A stretch of 21,214 bases of DNA from Deltaproteobacteria bacterium RBG_13_61_14 (GTDB lineage Bacteria > RBG-13-61-14), in NCBI GenBank assembly GCA_001797815.1, contig MGQK01000118.1, positions 494 to 21,707 on the forward strand, in the 5' to 3' direction. The position numbers were made by a program, and so were the translations under genes. The notes beneath the pieces are model-generated. The model made no database searches and was not told the DNA's origin. It was given only the letters and a program-made list of their open reading frames with translations. Below, in pieces: positions 1 through 7,341 of the stretch (position 1 is its first letter; every line of letters starts with the position of its first letter).

Positions 1-342
1 GCCGGCCCCGGTCTCGGCGATCAGGCGGGGCTTGTGCATGCGCCGGGCCAACAACGCCTGGCCGAGGGTGTTGTTGACCTTGTGGGCGCCGGTGTGGCAG
101 AGGTCTTCGCGCTTGAGATAAATTTTCGCGCCGCCCAGCTCCTGGGTCAGCCGCTCGCAGAAATAGAGCGGGGTGGGCCGGCCCACGTATTCCTTGAGGT
201 AATAGTTAAGCTCGGCCTGGTATTCGGGGTCCGGGAGATAGCGGCGATAGGCCGCTTCCAACTCCTGGAGCGCCGGCATCAGGGTCTCGGCCACGAACTG
301 GCCGCCGAATTCGCCGAACTTGCCAATGCGGGCGTCGGTCAC
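1..342 (-). CDS. trpB: Tryptophan synthase beta chain, N-terminal part (runs off window)
   Basis: TrpB makes L-tryptophan from indole and serine using pyridoxal phosphate, in a complex with TrpA in the cytoplasm. The visible 114 residues start [16 protein letters not shown] after the initiator and contain [27 protein letters not shown] and AETGAG. This is the canonical N-terminal third of TrpB, and the lysine in HKVNN (residue 88) is the Schiff-base lysine. The start is GTG (342-340). It overlaps the stop of a short upstream ORF as GTGA, so translation is probably coupled. The rest of the gene, and any trpA, lies beyond the left edge. The identification is secure. The GTG start is chosen because the family's conserved N-terminus begins exactly there. 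Confidence 0.97.
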   Translation of the reverse strand, partial: MTDARIGKFGEFGGQFVAETLMPALQELEAAYRRYLPDPEYQAELNYYLKEYVGRPTPLYFCERLTQELGGAKIYLKREDLCHTGAHKVNNTLGQALLARRMHKPRLIAETGAG

Positions 343-464
343 AACCGAACCCCTTCCCGCAGCACTTCCCGATCGCAGAAAAAAATCTCGCGAATCTGGT
401 CCGGCGCTTTCCGGCGCACCTTCTCCGCGAATTCCCGCGCGATCTGTTCGCTTGAGCCGCCCAT
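339..464 (-). CDS. 41-aa ORF translationally coupled to trpB
   Basis: This short ORF begins [16 protein letters not shown] and ends [10 protein letters not shown]. Its TGA overlaps the GTG of trpB by four bases (GTGA). It starts at ATG 464-462, with AAGGT about 8 bases upstream as a weak ribosome site. The peptide is charged, looks helical and has no tryptophan, so it is not a classic trp attenuator leader peptide. I do not recognise a family. It could be a small protein, a coupling ORF that delivers ribosomes to trpB, or the remnant of a larger upstream trp gene. The overlap and the good base usage at third positions make translation plausible. Confidence 0.5.
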   Translation of the reverse strand: MGGSSEQIAREFAEKVRRKAPDQIREIFFCDREVLREGVRL

Positions 465-483
465 GCCCGCTTACCTTGATCTC

Positions 484-512
484 ACTATAACTTTTTTCAC
501 TCGGGGGATCAA
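484..512 (-). promoter_or_regulatory. Candidate sigma70-like promoter for the short ORF and trpB
   Basis: On the minus strand TTGATC (512-507) is followed by a 17-base spacer and TATAGT (489-484). The predicted start of transcription is near 477, only about 13 bases before the ATG at 464. The -35 box overlaps the stop codon of the upstream lipoprotein gene. The match is good but comes from inspection only. Confidence 0.45.
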
Positions 513-2545
513 TCCGTCGAGGCATAAACCTCGCGCGCGAACCGGTGCCGGCCGGCGCGAATGCTGGCCCGGCCGGCCAGCGAGGTCCATTGCTCTTCAT
601 CCAGCTCCACCACCACCGAGAGAGTCCTCGACTCACCCTGCTTCAGCCGAAAAAGGCCGCGAGGCTGGCCATCCAGAAGCGCGGCGCCGGGCGGGAGCAG
701 GAGCTCAAGCTTCACCTCATCTGCGGAGAGCGGCGCCGTGGCCTGGAGGGTGACCCGGGCGATGCCCGGCTGCAAGGACGCCACCTCCAGCAGGAGCGGG
801 ATCGGCGCCTGCTTCTTGGCGGGGGCGAATCCCGCGGTCAGGCTGTAGCTGGCGACCTGGCCCTGGTAGGGGTTGTCAATCGGAAACGAGGCGATGCGGA
901 AATCACCGGCCACCTCGATCATGTATTCTCCGGGAGGCAGGTTGGCGGAAATAGTTTCCACTGCGGAGGTGTAGGATTCGGAGGCGGCGATGATACTGCC
1001 GGCGCTGTTGTAGAGACGAAGGTCCAGGTCGTGCGGCTGCGCGCCCAGGGGCAGGCCGTCCACCGGGCCGGTGATGTTGAGGGTGGCGCTGAGCCGGCCG
1101 GAACTCGACACCACCAAACCATAGAAACGGCTGGAATGCGAGCCGTTGCCCAGGTTGGTCCCGCCGTTGGCATAGACAAAGGTCGAGTCCACCGCGCCGG
1201 TGCGGATCACGGCGCCGGAGAGGTCGAGCCGCTCCGGGAAAAAGTCAGGGTCGTCCGTCGGGGTGGGCGGGAAACTGGCCAAGGTGCCTATGTTCTCCTC
1301 GGCCAGGATATCCCTGATCCCCGCAGTCCAGGCCGGGTTCACCGGATCCTGGTCTGCCAGAACGTCCGCCAAGTCCAGGATATAGGTAAAACTCTGGCCG
1401 ATCATGTCTTGCAGCGCTTCCCAGATGCCATCCGCCCCGGCGCTCAGCGTGTCAAAGGCCTCGCCAAGGCTGGTATCATCGTAGAAATCCCAAAGCACGA
1501 TCTCGACCGATTCTTCGCTTCCGATCCCGGTGTAGAACTGAAACGCGGCCGGGCTCGCGGAAAAGTCCTCCAGGTTTTCCGAAATAAAGAGGCCGGTGGT
1601 ATCGTCGGCACTGCCGTAGGTATCAATGTAATCGGGCAAGTTCCGGAGCATGGCGCTGAGGAAGGTGGCCAGACCCTCGCCGTAAGCCAATCGGGGATCG
1701 AGGTCTTCTCCGCCGTGATAACCGCCGGGGTTGTCATCGCGGGAGTAATGCCGGATCAGGAAATGAGCATACTCGTGCAGGATCACCGCGTCGTCGAACT
1801 CGTCCGTGTCGGTCGAGTCCTGGAGCCCGGCGCGGCCGCCGATCAGTTGGATCACGTCATTGGCCGGGTTAAAATAGGTGGATGAGGAATTATTGCCGCT
1901 GAACCAATACACGGTAATCAGCGGGGGCGTCAGGCCGCCGTTTAAGGTTTTCACTTCATCAATCGCGTCGAGGATCACCTGGAAAATATTGAAAGCCCCG
2001 GCCGGCCGGTCCGGGTCATCGAGCCCGGCCACCAGGTCGGGCAGGCTCATGCCGTCGTTCATGGTGAGGGTCGCCGAGGACACGTTTAGTCCGGCAAGGT
2101 CCGTCCTGTTCTTCTGCACCTGGACCTTGTAATCCGAAGATTGGCGGCGGGCATAGGCGCGGATCAAGGCCCGCTGCCCGTCCGGGATGGTGAGGCTGAA
2201 ACTGCCGTCCGGCCCGGTCACCGCGGTGCCGGTCACCAGGCAATCCGACTCGCGGATGGCTTCCACCTCCGCCTCCCGCACCGGCAGCCGCAAAGCCGCG
2301 GCCTTGGAACCCAGGCCAATGTCGGGATCCACCTGCCGCTTCAGGTAATAAAGATGACCCGTGGCCGTGCCCGCAACCGGCGATCCCTCGTCCACCCCGG
2401 TCCCGCAGACCGGCGGCGGTGGTGGCGGCGGCGGGTTCGTGCCTCCCCCTCCCCCGCCTCCTCCATCTCCGGTATCGCAGGCCACCAGCGCGAGCGCCCA
2501 GGCCAGGCCCAGGCCAAACCGAAACTGCCGGAAGAGTTTGGTCAT
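509..2545 (-). CDS. Lipoprotein with HExxH zinc-metallopeptidase signature
   Basis: A 678-residue protein. Residues 1-23 form a lipoprotein signal peptide ending in lipobox LVAC (Cys23, followed by Asp). Next come a run of eight glycines and a run of eight prolines, a linker typical of surface lipoproteins. Residues 100-160 look like a carboxypeptidase-regulatory-like beta sandwich ([15 protein letters not shown]). The catalytic-type motif is HEYAH (257-261) with AYGEGLATF about 30 residues later, where Glu290 is a plausible third zinc ligand as in gluzincins. Residues ~440-560 resemble a PPC-type beta domain ([14 protein letters not shown]), probably a substrate or surface-binding module. 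The start is supported by GGAAGGG ten bases upstream. It follows the HEAT-like gene by 20-odd bases, so it is probably in the same operon. Peptidase activity is inferred; substrate unknown. Confidence 0.8.
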   Translation of the reverse strand: MTKLFRQFRFGLGLAWALALVACDTGDGGGGGGGGTNPPPPPPPPVCGTGVDEGSPVAGTATGHLYYLKRQVDPDIGLGSKAAALRLPVREAEVEAIRESDCLVTGTAVTGPDGSFSLTIPDGQRALIRAYARRQSSDYKVQVQKNRTDLAGLNVSSATLTMNDGMSLPDLVAGLDDPDRPAGAFNIFQVILDAIDEVKTLNGGLTPPLITVYWFSGNNSSSTYFNPANDVIQLIGGRAGLQDSTDTDEFDDAVILHEYAHFLIRHYSRDDNPGGYHGGEDLDPRLAYGEGLATFLSAMLRNLPDYIDTYGSADDTTGLFISENLEDFSASPAAFQFYTGIGSEESVEIVLWDFYDDTSLGEAFDTLSAGADGIWEALQDMIGQSFTYILDLADVLADQDPVNPAWTAGIRDILAEENIGTLASFPPTPTDDPDFFPERLDLSGAVIRTGAVDSTFVYANGGTNLGNGSHSSRFYGLVVSSSGRLSATLNITGPVDGLPLGAQPHDLDLRLYNSAGSIIAASESYTSAVETISANLPPGEYMIEVAGDFRIASFPIDNPYQGQVASYSLTAGFAPAKKQAPIPLLLEVASLQPGIARVTLQATAPLSADEVKLELLLPPGAALLDGQPRGLFRLKQGESRTLSVVVELDEEQWTSLAGRASIRAGRHRFAREVYASTD

Positions 2546-2565
2546 GGACGAATCGCCCTTCCGTG

Positions 2566-3279
2566 TTACCGGGGAGAAAAAGCTTCAGGAGGATTGGCGG
2601 AATAATGCACCGGCACGGGCAAGGGCTGGACCTTGTCTTTCTGGCTCTCCCACCAGGCTTGCCATTTTGCAGGGTCGTCGCCCAGCTTCTGCCCGGATAA
2701 TGTTTCCAAAGCGGCGATGGCCGCCTGCTTTTTGGCATTCCCTTTCTTCTCGGCGTCCGCGGCCAGGGCCGGATCCAGGCTGGCCGCGGCTTGAGCCACC
2801 TTGAGCTGGTTCCGGCCGTCCTCGTAATACTTGAGCAGGGCCGGCGCCGCCCGCAGGTCGCCGATCTCGCCTAAAACCCGGGCATAGAGCGGCCGGAACT
2901 CATAGCCCTCGTTGGTCAAAGCCCGGCAAAGCGCCGGGACCGCGGACTTGCCGATCCGGACCAATTCCTGGACATAGCGCTCGCGGTTCTCTTCCTCATG
3001 CACGATCCCGGCCAGGGCCGGGTGCTCGGTATCCGGCCGCACCGTGAAATCCTGGTTCCGGGTCCCGTCAGGATGAAAGGCCGGCCGATCCGGCTCCTGG
3101 ATCACCTTGACCTGCTCGTTGACCACGACCCCATTCGGCTTTTCCTCGATCAAGCGGATCAATTCCAGGACCCGAAGCTGCACCTGGGCCTCTGACGGGG
3201 CCGGGGCCGGGGACTGGGCCGCCGCGGCCGCGGCCAGCAAGGAAAGCCCGAGGAGCCATGCCAGGATCTTTTTGGGCAT
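2566..3279 (-). CDS. Secreted HEAT-repeat-like protein
   Basis: A 237-residue protein starting MPKKILAWLLGLSLLAAAAAAQ, a clear Sec signal peptide with likely cleavage near residue 22. Residues ~100-165 (SAVPALCRALTNEGYEFRPL, then ARVLGEIGDLRAAPALLKYY) read as one or two HEAT-type helical repeats. These usually serve as protein-interaction scaffolds. The ATG at 3279 is preferred over a TTG one codon upstream because AGGAG lies eight bases before it. It sits between a 67-aa gene (gap about 14 bases) and the lipoprotein gene, consistent with one operon exported to the envelope. No enzymatic motif is visible, and the role is unknown beyond a probable periplasmic scaffold. Confidence 0.75.
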   Translation of the reverse strand: MPKKILAWLLGLSLLAAAAAAQSPAPAPSEAQVQLRVLELIRLIEEKPNGVVVNEQVKVIQEPDRPAFHPDGTRNQDFTVRPDTEHPALAGIVHEEENRERYVQELVRIGKSAVPALCRALTNEGYEFRPLYARVLGEIGDLRAAPALLKYYEDGRNQLKVAQAAASLDPALAADAEKKGNAKKQAAIAALETLSGQKLGDDPAKWQAWWESQKDKVQPLPVPVHYSANPPEAFSPR

Positions 3280-3293
3280 CAACCCCGCTCCTG

Positions 3294-3497
3294 CTATTTT
3301 AGTTTCTCCACGTTCAACTCGCCGGTCTGGGGCGAATAAACGATCTTATAAGTGGTTTTATTATCCTGGCCTTTGAAGGTGGCGGTGTTGTCGAAATTGG
3401 TCTGGGCTTCCTTGAGCAGATACTTGAGCCAGTCCAGGCGCGTTTCCTTCATGGTCTTGAGCTCGGCAATCCCGTCCGCATCTCCCATAAATTTCAT
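3294..3497 (-). CDS. Hypothetical 67-aa protein, first gene of a three-gene operon
   Basis: The protein starts MKFMGDADGIAELKTMKETR and ends TGELNVEKLK. It has a helical charged N-terminal half and a short beta-like C-terminal half (KTTYKIVYSPQTGELNV), with no signal peptide or membrane segment. A strong purine-rich ribosome site (GGGGGGAGG) lies about seven bases upstream of the ATG. The HEAT-like gene follows closely, so co-transcription is likely. I do not recognise the family. The good ribosome site and operon position argue that it is real. Confidence 0.65.
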   Translation of the reverse strand: MKFMGDADGIAELKTMKETRLDWLKYLLKEAQTNFDNTATFKGQDNKTTYKIVYSPQTGELNVEKLK

Positions 3498-3569
3498 GGC
3501 CCGGCCTCCCCCCTGTGGAGATGACCTACCCTAACACACTTGCCCATTCCTGGCAAGTCCAATGAAAAA

Positions 3570-3652
3570 GGCATGAGGCAAGAGGCAACCCTTTGGGATT
3601 TTAGATTTTGGATTTTGGATTTTGGATTGGGGATTTCGGATTGGGGATTGGC
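3570..3652. repeat. Two adjoining heptamer arrays (GGCATGA-type and GATTTTG-type)
   Basis: Three degenerate heptamers (GGCATGA, GGCAAGA, GGCAACC; 3570-3590) are followed six bases later by eight heptamers of the GATTTTG/GATTGGG family (3597-3652). The second family is the same as the array inside batC at 18141-18182. The first family recurs at 10684-10718. Confidence 0.85.
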
Positions 3653-3710
3653 TGGCTACTCGCCGGCCTGACCAACGGGAAGGCCATATTTCAACCGGCG
3701 GCAGCCGGAA

Positions 3711-3820
3711 AACTGCACCATTTTTACATATATAGAGAGGGGTGAAGGGTGAAAGATGAAGTCTGAAATCGGAAAAACGATCATGTTGCTAACTTGGCGT
3801 TTTGTAATGGCTTTTTTGAT
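3711..3820 (+). repeat. Dispersed element copy 1 (upstream box, heptamers, ORF start)
   Basis: It begins AACTGCACCATTTTTACA (3711-3728), continues through GAAGGGT-type heptamers (3744-3771) and ends in TTGCTAACTTGGCGTTTT and nearby bases. A second copy lies at 10170-10293 with AACTGCAACATTTTTACA and GATGCTAACCTGGCGATTT. The distance from the box to the shared ATG differs by exactly 14 bases, which is two heptamers. Confidence 0.75.
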
Positions 3821-4157
3821 TGATTGGGCCGGGAGCGCGGATAGGGGTGCGGGTGGGGGCACCCGCAACACAACTTTCGGAAAGTATTGCAAAATTCTCG
3901 AAGAAATTTTCTCTCAAGCTCGTTTTGAGTGCGATCTCGAAATGGGTGCCAAATTCCGCCCTCATAACGACCCGTCAACTGTCCGGATCTTCCTTACCAG
4001 GACCACATTCTTCCTTATCCAGACGCCTTCCGCCCTTACCCTGACACGATTCGCACTTACCAGGACACGATTCTTCCTTACTACGACATGGACGGTTTCG
4101 CCGCTTCTCGGCGAAAAGTGCACAGTGCACAGTCCACAGTGGACAGTCATTCCGTGA
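3756..4157 (+). CDS. Possible 133-aa protein with heptapeptide-repeat tail (copy 1)
   Basis: The ORF starts MKSEIGKTIMLLTWRFVMAF, close to the start of a second ORF at 10229 (MRSEIKRLFEMLTWRFLKLF). The two align without gaps for 21 codons, and several differences are synonymous or conservative. The C-terminal part contains five 7-residue units (RIFLTRT, TFFLIQT, PSALTLT, RFALTRT, RFFLTTT) encoded by 21-bp tandem repeats. GAAGGGTGAAAG just before the ATG can act as a ribosome site. I do not recognise a family. The ORF lies in repeat DNA and may be non-coding. The evidence for coding is the conserved frame in two copies and the in-frame repeat, which is suggestive only. Confidence 0.35.
   Translation: MKSEIGKTIMLLTWRFVMAFLIDWAGSADRGAGGGTRNTTFGKYCKILEEIFSQARFECDLEMGAKFRPHNDPSTVRIFLTRTTFFLIQTPSALTLTRFALTRTRFFLTTTWTVSPLLGEKCTVHSPQWTVIP
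3989..4093. repeat. 21-bp tandem repeat, five units
   Basis: Five degenerate 21-bp units run head to tail without spacers. They begin CTTCCTTACC, CTTCCTTATC, CGCCCTTACC, CGCACTTACC and CTTCCTTACT at 3989, 4010, 4031, 4052 and 4073. The units are contiguous, so this is a minisatellite and not a CRISPR. An 8-bp hairpin (TTTCGCCG/CGGCGAAA, 4096-4116) follows directly. Confidence 0.85.
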
Positions 4158-4205
4158 ACGTGGAAGAAATCGGTTGACGGTTGGCGGTTCGCAGTTGGCG
4201 GAAGG
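4117..4205. repeat. Two heptamer arrays (AGTGCAC-type and CGGTTGG-type)
   Basis: The first five heptamers are AGTGCAC, AGTGCAC, AGTCCAC, AGTGGAC and AGTCATT (4117-4151). After a 19-base gap come CGGTTGA, CGGTTGG, CGGTTCG, CAGTTGG and CGGAAGG (4171-4205). The two families are unrelated in sequence, but both are strictly 7-bp periodic. Confidence 0.8.
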
Positions 4206-4208
4206 CAG

Positions 4209-4291
4209 GGGCGCGATTCATCGCGCCCAGGATGCGCAGGCGGGGTCGCCCCCGCATAACCAAAATGTAGCCGCGACCGCCCCGGTCGCGG
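4209..4291. repeat. Cluster of three GC-rich hairpins
   Basis: Perfect inverted repeats follow one another: GGGCGCGA/TCGCGCCC with loop TTCA (4209-4228), GCGGGG/CCCCGC (4240-4255) and CCGCGACC/GGTCGCGG (4271-4291). This resembles REP-like palindrome clusters found between genes in many environmental bacteria. It lies 70-150 bases before the winged-helix gene. No U-run follows, so terminator function is doubtful. Confidence 0.7.
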
Positions 4292-4357
4292 ATTCTTCTT
4301 TCCTTGTCCGCGTTCATCCGCGGTGAAAAGTATTTTCCGACCAGGAGGTCCTTTGAA

Positions 4358-5092
4358 ATGACGCCCGAACAAATTCTCAACCGAATGGTCCGGCTGATGG
4401 AAAAATCGGCCGGCCGCAAAACCTCTCAGCTCGATCTCAGCCCCGATCCGGCCGAGCTGGTGGAGGAATATTTCGCCGATCTCTGGCGGCCCCGGCTCTC
4501 CGGCAACGCCTTTTTGGTCTGGTCCTATTTGTGCCACCGGGCCGAGCCGGAAAGCCGCATCGCTTCCGTCCCCTACCGCGACCTCCGGCTCGGCACCGGC
4601 ATCCGCGGCAACCGCAGCCTTTGCCAGGCCATCGCCGAACTCGCCCGCCTCGGCTATTGCATCCCGGCCAAAACTCCCACCGGCCCGGGCCAGCCCAGGA
4701 ACTACAAAATCCCCGAGCACATCGGCAGCTCCCGGTTTCCTCATGCGGAGGCCATGCGCCTCTGCGCCGAGGCCGATCGGCCCAGGAAACGCGGCAAAAA
4801 AGCGGCGCGGGTCCTCCGCGAGGCCGCCCGCGAAATGGCCCGCCAGATGCAAGAGCGCGACCCGGACCAGGCTTCCGGGCAAAGCCGTCCGGAATTGCCG
4901 CGAAAACCAACCCGAGCGTCCCTGGCCGCGCTCCTGAATTCTTCCGCCAATTCAAAGCCGGTTTCCGAGGGCTTGCCGGAGCTGCCCGAGCTTGATCTGA
5001 AAAATCTGGGGAACATGGATCTTGATAAAGAAATCGAAAGGCTGGAAAAAGAGGTGGAGGAGATCGGAAAGGCGCTTGGCAAGGAAAAGTAG
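4358..5092 (+). CDS. Winged-helix DNA-binding protein, function unknown
   Basis: A 244-residue protein. The ATG at 4358 is chosen because AGGAGG lies nine bases upstream. A longer frame from 4304 would begin in repeat DNA. Residues ~47-119 have the pattern of a winged helix: SGNAFLVWSYLCHRA, a helix pair around PYRDLRLGTGIRGNRSLCQA, then IAELARLGYC and a wing ending PRNYKIP. This resembles helix-turn-helix domains of plasmid and phage replication proteins and some regulators. Residues ~130-170 are rich in Arg/Lys/Ala. The C-terminus (DLDKEIERLEKEVEEIGKAL) is a short coiled coil that could mediate dimerisation. It is transcribed opposite to the flanking chromosomal genes and is bordered by repeats on both sides. 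A regulator or accessory DNA-binding protein is likely; its target is unknown. Confidence 0.75.
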   Translation: MTPEQILNRMVRLMEKSAGRKTSQLDLSPDPAELVEEYFADLWRPRLSGNAFLVWSYLCHRAEPESRIASVPYRDLRLGTGIRGNRSLCQAIAELARLGYCIPAKTPTGPGQPRNYKIPEHIGSSRFPHAEAMRLCAEADRPRKRGKKAARVLREAAREMARQMQERDPDQASGQSRPELPRKPTRASLAALLNSSANSKPVSEGLPELPELDLKNLGNMDLDKEIERLEKEVEEIGKALGKEK

Positions 5093-5580
5093 GCAAAAGG
5101 CTTCTTGCTGCAGGCATTAAATATTAGACTTTAGGCATTAGACATTAGTTCCTGACGGCTGAAATCCTTGCCAAAGTGGGCAAGATTCTATGCAGTGCTG
5201 AAAGAAGAGGTTCACGCCAAGGCGCAAAGCCGCCAAGGGGATGAGAAAAAGACAAGAAGCCGACGCAAAGAACCATCGGCCGCCAAGGGTTGTTCCTTTG
5301 CGACTTGGCTTCTTTGCCGTTCGGCCCGAGCTCACGGCCGAGGGCGGCGCAGCCGTGGGAGGGAAAAAAGACCTGAAATCCGAGCTGCTCTCTCTTCTCC
5401 GAAAGCTTGAACCTTTGGCGTCTTGGCGGCTTTGCGTGAAACTCCGGTTCTTGTTTTTGGTTCCGGCTCGGCCGGGTTAGGCTTTAGACTAAAGCCCAAA
5501 GCCTAACGCCGAAAGCCTCTTGAACCCCTGTCCACTGTTCCCCGTCAGGCAAAACATCTCCCAACTATCTGATTTTCCAT
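5093..5580. repeat. Intergenic repeats: heptamers and a large inverted element
   Basis: Four heptamers (ATTAGAC, TTTAGGC, ATTAGAC, ATTAGTT; 5123-5150) are followed by an imperfect inverted element. Its outer arms at 5211-5239 and 5412-5440 share GCAAAGCCGCCAAG-type octamers. Inside is a hairpin: AAGAAGCC and CGCAAAG (5254-5270) against CTTTGCG and GGCTTCTT (5296-5314). At 5475-5516 six heptamers (GGTTAGG, CTTTAGA, CTAAAGC, CCAAAGC, CTAACGC, CGAAAGC) form a GTTAGGCTTT/AAAGCCTAAC hairpin. CCCCTGT-type heptamers occupy 5525-5545. I see no convincing gene here. Confidence 0.75.
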
Positions 5581-5615
5581 AGCAATTCCCCTGTCAAATC
5601 TTGTGAAGAAAATGC

Positions 5616-5644
5616 TTGACTTGGAAATGCCCGGAGCGTAGAAT
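5616..5644 (+). promoter_or_regulatory. Sigma70-like promoter upstream of the membrane-protein gene
   Basis: TTGACT (5616-5621), a 17-base spacer and TAGAAT (5639-5644) form a good consensus match. Transcription would start near 5651, about 95 bases before the small membrane-protein gene. Confidence 0.55.
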
Positions 5645-5746
5645 TCCATATTGATCGAGGCGCTTTTCGGTAATGACAGCGCAATGGACAAATGTCCTAA
5701 TAATGGGAATTAAGTATGGTGTCCCCAGAATTCATGGGAGATGGTA

Positions 5747-6064
5747 ATGATGAGGTCCCCCATTCCTCCAAAAGATCTAATAGACATAGCATCAATTTTA
5801 ATTGCTATTTCTCAAATAGTGCTATTGAAATACATAAATCTGATAAAATTAATAAGACTTATGATTGTTATTGATTTTGTACTTTTATTGTTTATGCATG
5901 CGACAAGATTACTTCTTGCATTAGAAAATATCGATATAGGCTATCCCCAAAGTCCTATTTATATTAGCCTTATACTATTAATATTAGCATATTATTTAAA
6001 AACGAGATATGATAACAAAAAGGAGGAGCCGGATCGCCAAAGCGGGATAGGGGGCAGACCCTGA
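5747..6064 (+). CDS. AT-rich small membrane protein, three transmembrane helices
   Basis: A 105-residue protein starting MMRSPIPPKDLIDIASILIA. Three hydrophobic segments are visible at about residues 11-31, 36-58 and 70-86, followed by a charged tail (KTRYDNKKEEPDRQSGIGGRP). GGGAG lies seven bases before the ATG at 5747. An ATG six bases upstream is less well placed. Base composition is strongly AT-rich up to about 6025 and then turns GC-rich within the last dozen codons, so the C-terminal tail probably derives from neighbouring DNA. It lies beside the broken 5' end of a Big_5 protein remnant. No family recognised. Acquired, possibly orphan, membrane protein. Confidence 0.55.
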   Translation: MMRSPIPPKDLIDIASILIAISQIVLLKYINLIKLIRLMIVIDFVLLLFMHATRLLLALENIDIGYPQSPIYISLILLILAYYLKTRYDNKKEEPDRQSGIGGRP

Positions 6065-7299
6065 CAATTTCGGCCGCCCCCGCCGGCTCCACTCTCTCCT
6101 ACCTCAAAGCCCGGCCAGTCTGCCCGACCTGCGGCCCGACCGAGCCGCCGGGCATTGACCTGATCACTTATATGCTCGATCCCACCACCGCGCCCGGCAT
6201 TACCATCTCTTATCCGCCAGAAAACACGACTTTTAACCTGGCCCGGGTGGCCGGTTCGGTCACTCCTTCGCCGGACAAAGTCACCCTCTACGTCAATGAC
6301 ATTTTGATTGAAGAGAAAGCCATCCTTCCCGGCGACACCCTCTTCGAGTTCAATCGCGTCCCCTTTGAGCAAGGCCCCAACGAGATCATGGTCATGGCCA
6401 TCTGGGGAACCTCGGACATTGCGGTGGAAAAAATCACGGCGAAGTTTGACAGCATACCTCCTTCTATTGTGGATACCGAACCGCAAAACTTTGTCATTCT
6501 TCGCTATTTATATCATTGCCTTCCCAGTCCTCCGGGTCCACCGGTTGGAACCTGCCCGGTGCCGCTGAGCGGGGATGATTCCATGCCGGCCAACCAGAGC
6601 CTTAGCATCACTTTTTCTGAACCTCTTAACCCTTCTACTATCCCCGCTCTGTCCGACTCATCCACAGATCCGGTTTTCTTGCAAGGATTGGTTTATGCTT
6701 CAACCTGTGAGATCGGAAGTATTATCCCAAGCTCTCTTACCCTCAGCGCCGATGAACAAAATCTCATTGTCAATCCAACTGATGTTTTAACCAGTGGCAC
6801 TTATGAACTGGTCTTTATGCCCCAAAGCAGTCCGCCACTCGGGAATCGAATCACTGATCATGCTGGTAATGTATTGGATTATTGGCCCTGGCGTATAAGA
6901 GGCGGATGCTATAAGCTGAATTTCAGAGTATCTGCCGCAAGCGATACCTCTCCTCCTTCGGTAAGCTGGACTCTTCCTGACAATGGCGCCTCGAATGTTT
7001 CTGAAGATCGGGGTCAGAACTTTACTTTAAACTTAAGGGGAAAGGGGACAGGATTCAGTTCAAAGTTCACAGAGGAATGTCTGTGCCCCTCCTGCCTCAA
7101 GCCTCGCTTCGTGCTCTTCGTGTGCTTCGTGGAGAAATCTTCCCGTTTACGTTCACGGCAACGTTCACGTTTTGATGGAATTGAATCTGCGCAATCTGAC
7201 TTCGGCGAGCTCTCCTCGGCAGGCTCGGAGCCTGAGCCAATCGAAGGCCCCTCGACCAACTCGGGGCATGAGCTTGCCGAATGCAGTCGAGCCGCGTAA
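6061..7299 (+). pseudogene. Remnant of a secreted Ig-like (Big_5) repeat protein
   Basis: The frame is open from 6016, after a TAA, to the stop at 7297-7299. It has no credible start or signal peptide, and the ATG at 6172 falls inside a domain. The protein-like part runs from about 6061 (TLTISAAPAGSTLSYLKARP) through an Ig-like module (SYPPENTTFNLARVAGSVTP to FEQGPNEIMVMAI) and a Big_5-type module (LSITFSEPLNPS, then NRITDHAGNVLDYWP). It ends in the opening strand of another (SPPSVSWTLPDNGASNVSED). Such modules occur in large surface or secreted proteins, often with RHS or similar repeats. From about 7036 the frame runs into intergenic repeats, so the last ~85 codons are not original. Both ends are lost, and I infer a decayed fragment. 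Confidence 0.7.
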
Positions 7300-7341
7300 T
7301 CTGTGGATGATCTTTTCTTTCCCCTACGACCTACTTTTCAA
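7036..7341. repeat. Intergenic repeat mosaic between the Big_5 remnant and the Omp85-like gene
   Basis: Three 9-bp units GCTTCGTGC, TCTTCGTGT and GCTTCGTGG lie at 7106-7132. A direct repeat ACGTTCACG sits at 7149-7157 and 7161-7169. GC-rich text at 7210-7295 contains TCGAAGG, GAGCCTGAGCC and GCATGAGCTTGCCGAATG, a motif class I know from intergenic repeats of many environmental bacteria. No gene is recognised. Confidence 0.6.

Noticed and set aside
339-464. trp attenuator leader peptide
   Set aside because: The peptide has no tryptophan and no terminator/antiterminator pair follows it.
545-1885. 446-codon plus-strand open frame opposite the lipoprotein gene
   Set aside because: High-GC antisense shadow: Arg/Gly/Gln-rich, no recognisable domain, while the minus strand carries signal peptide, HExxH motif and ribosome site.
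3989-4093. CRISPR array
   Set aside because: The 21-bp units, here and at 10468-10551, are contiguous and degenerate with no unique spacers, and no cas genes are present.
3962-4882. 306-codon minus-strand frame across the winged-helix gene
   Set aside because: It starts inside the winged-helix gene on the other strand and runs through repeats; the plus-strand gene has AGGAGG and a domain.
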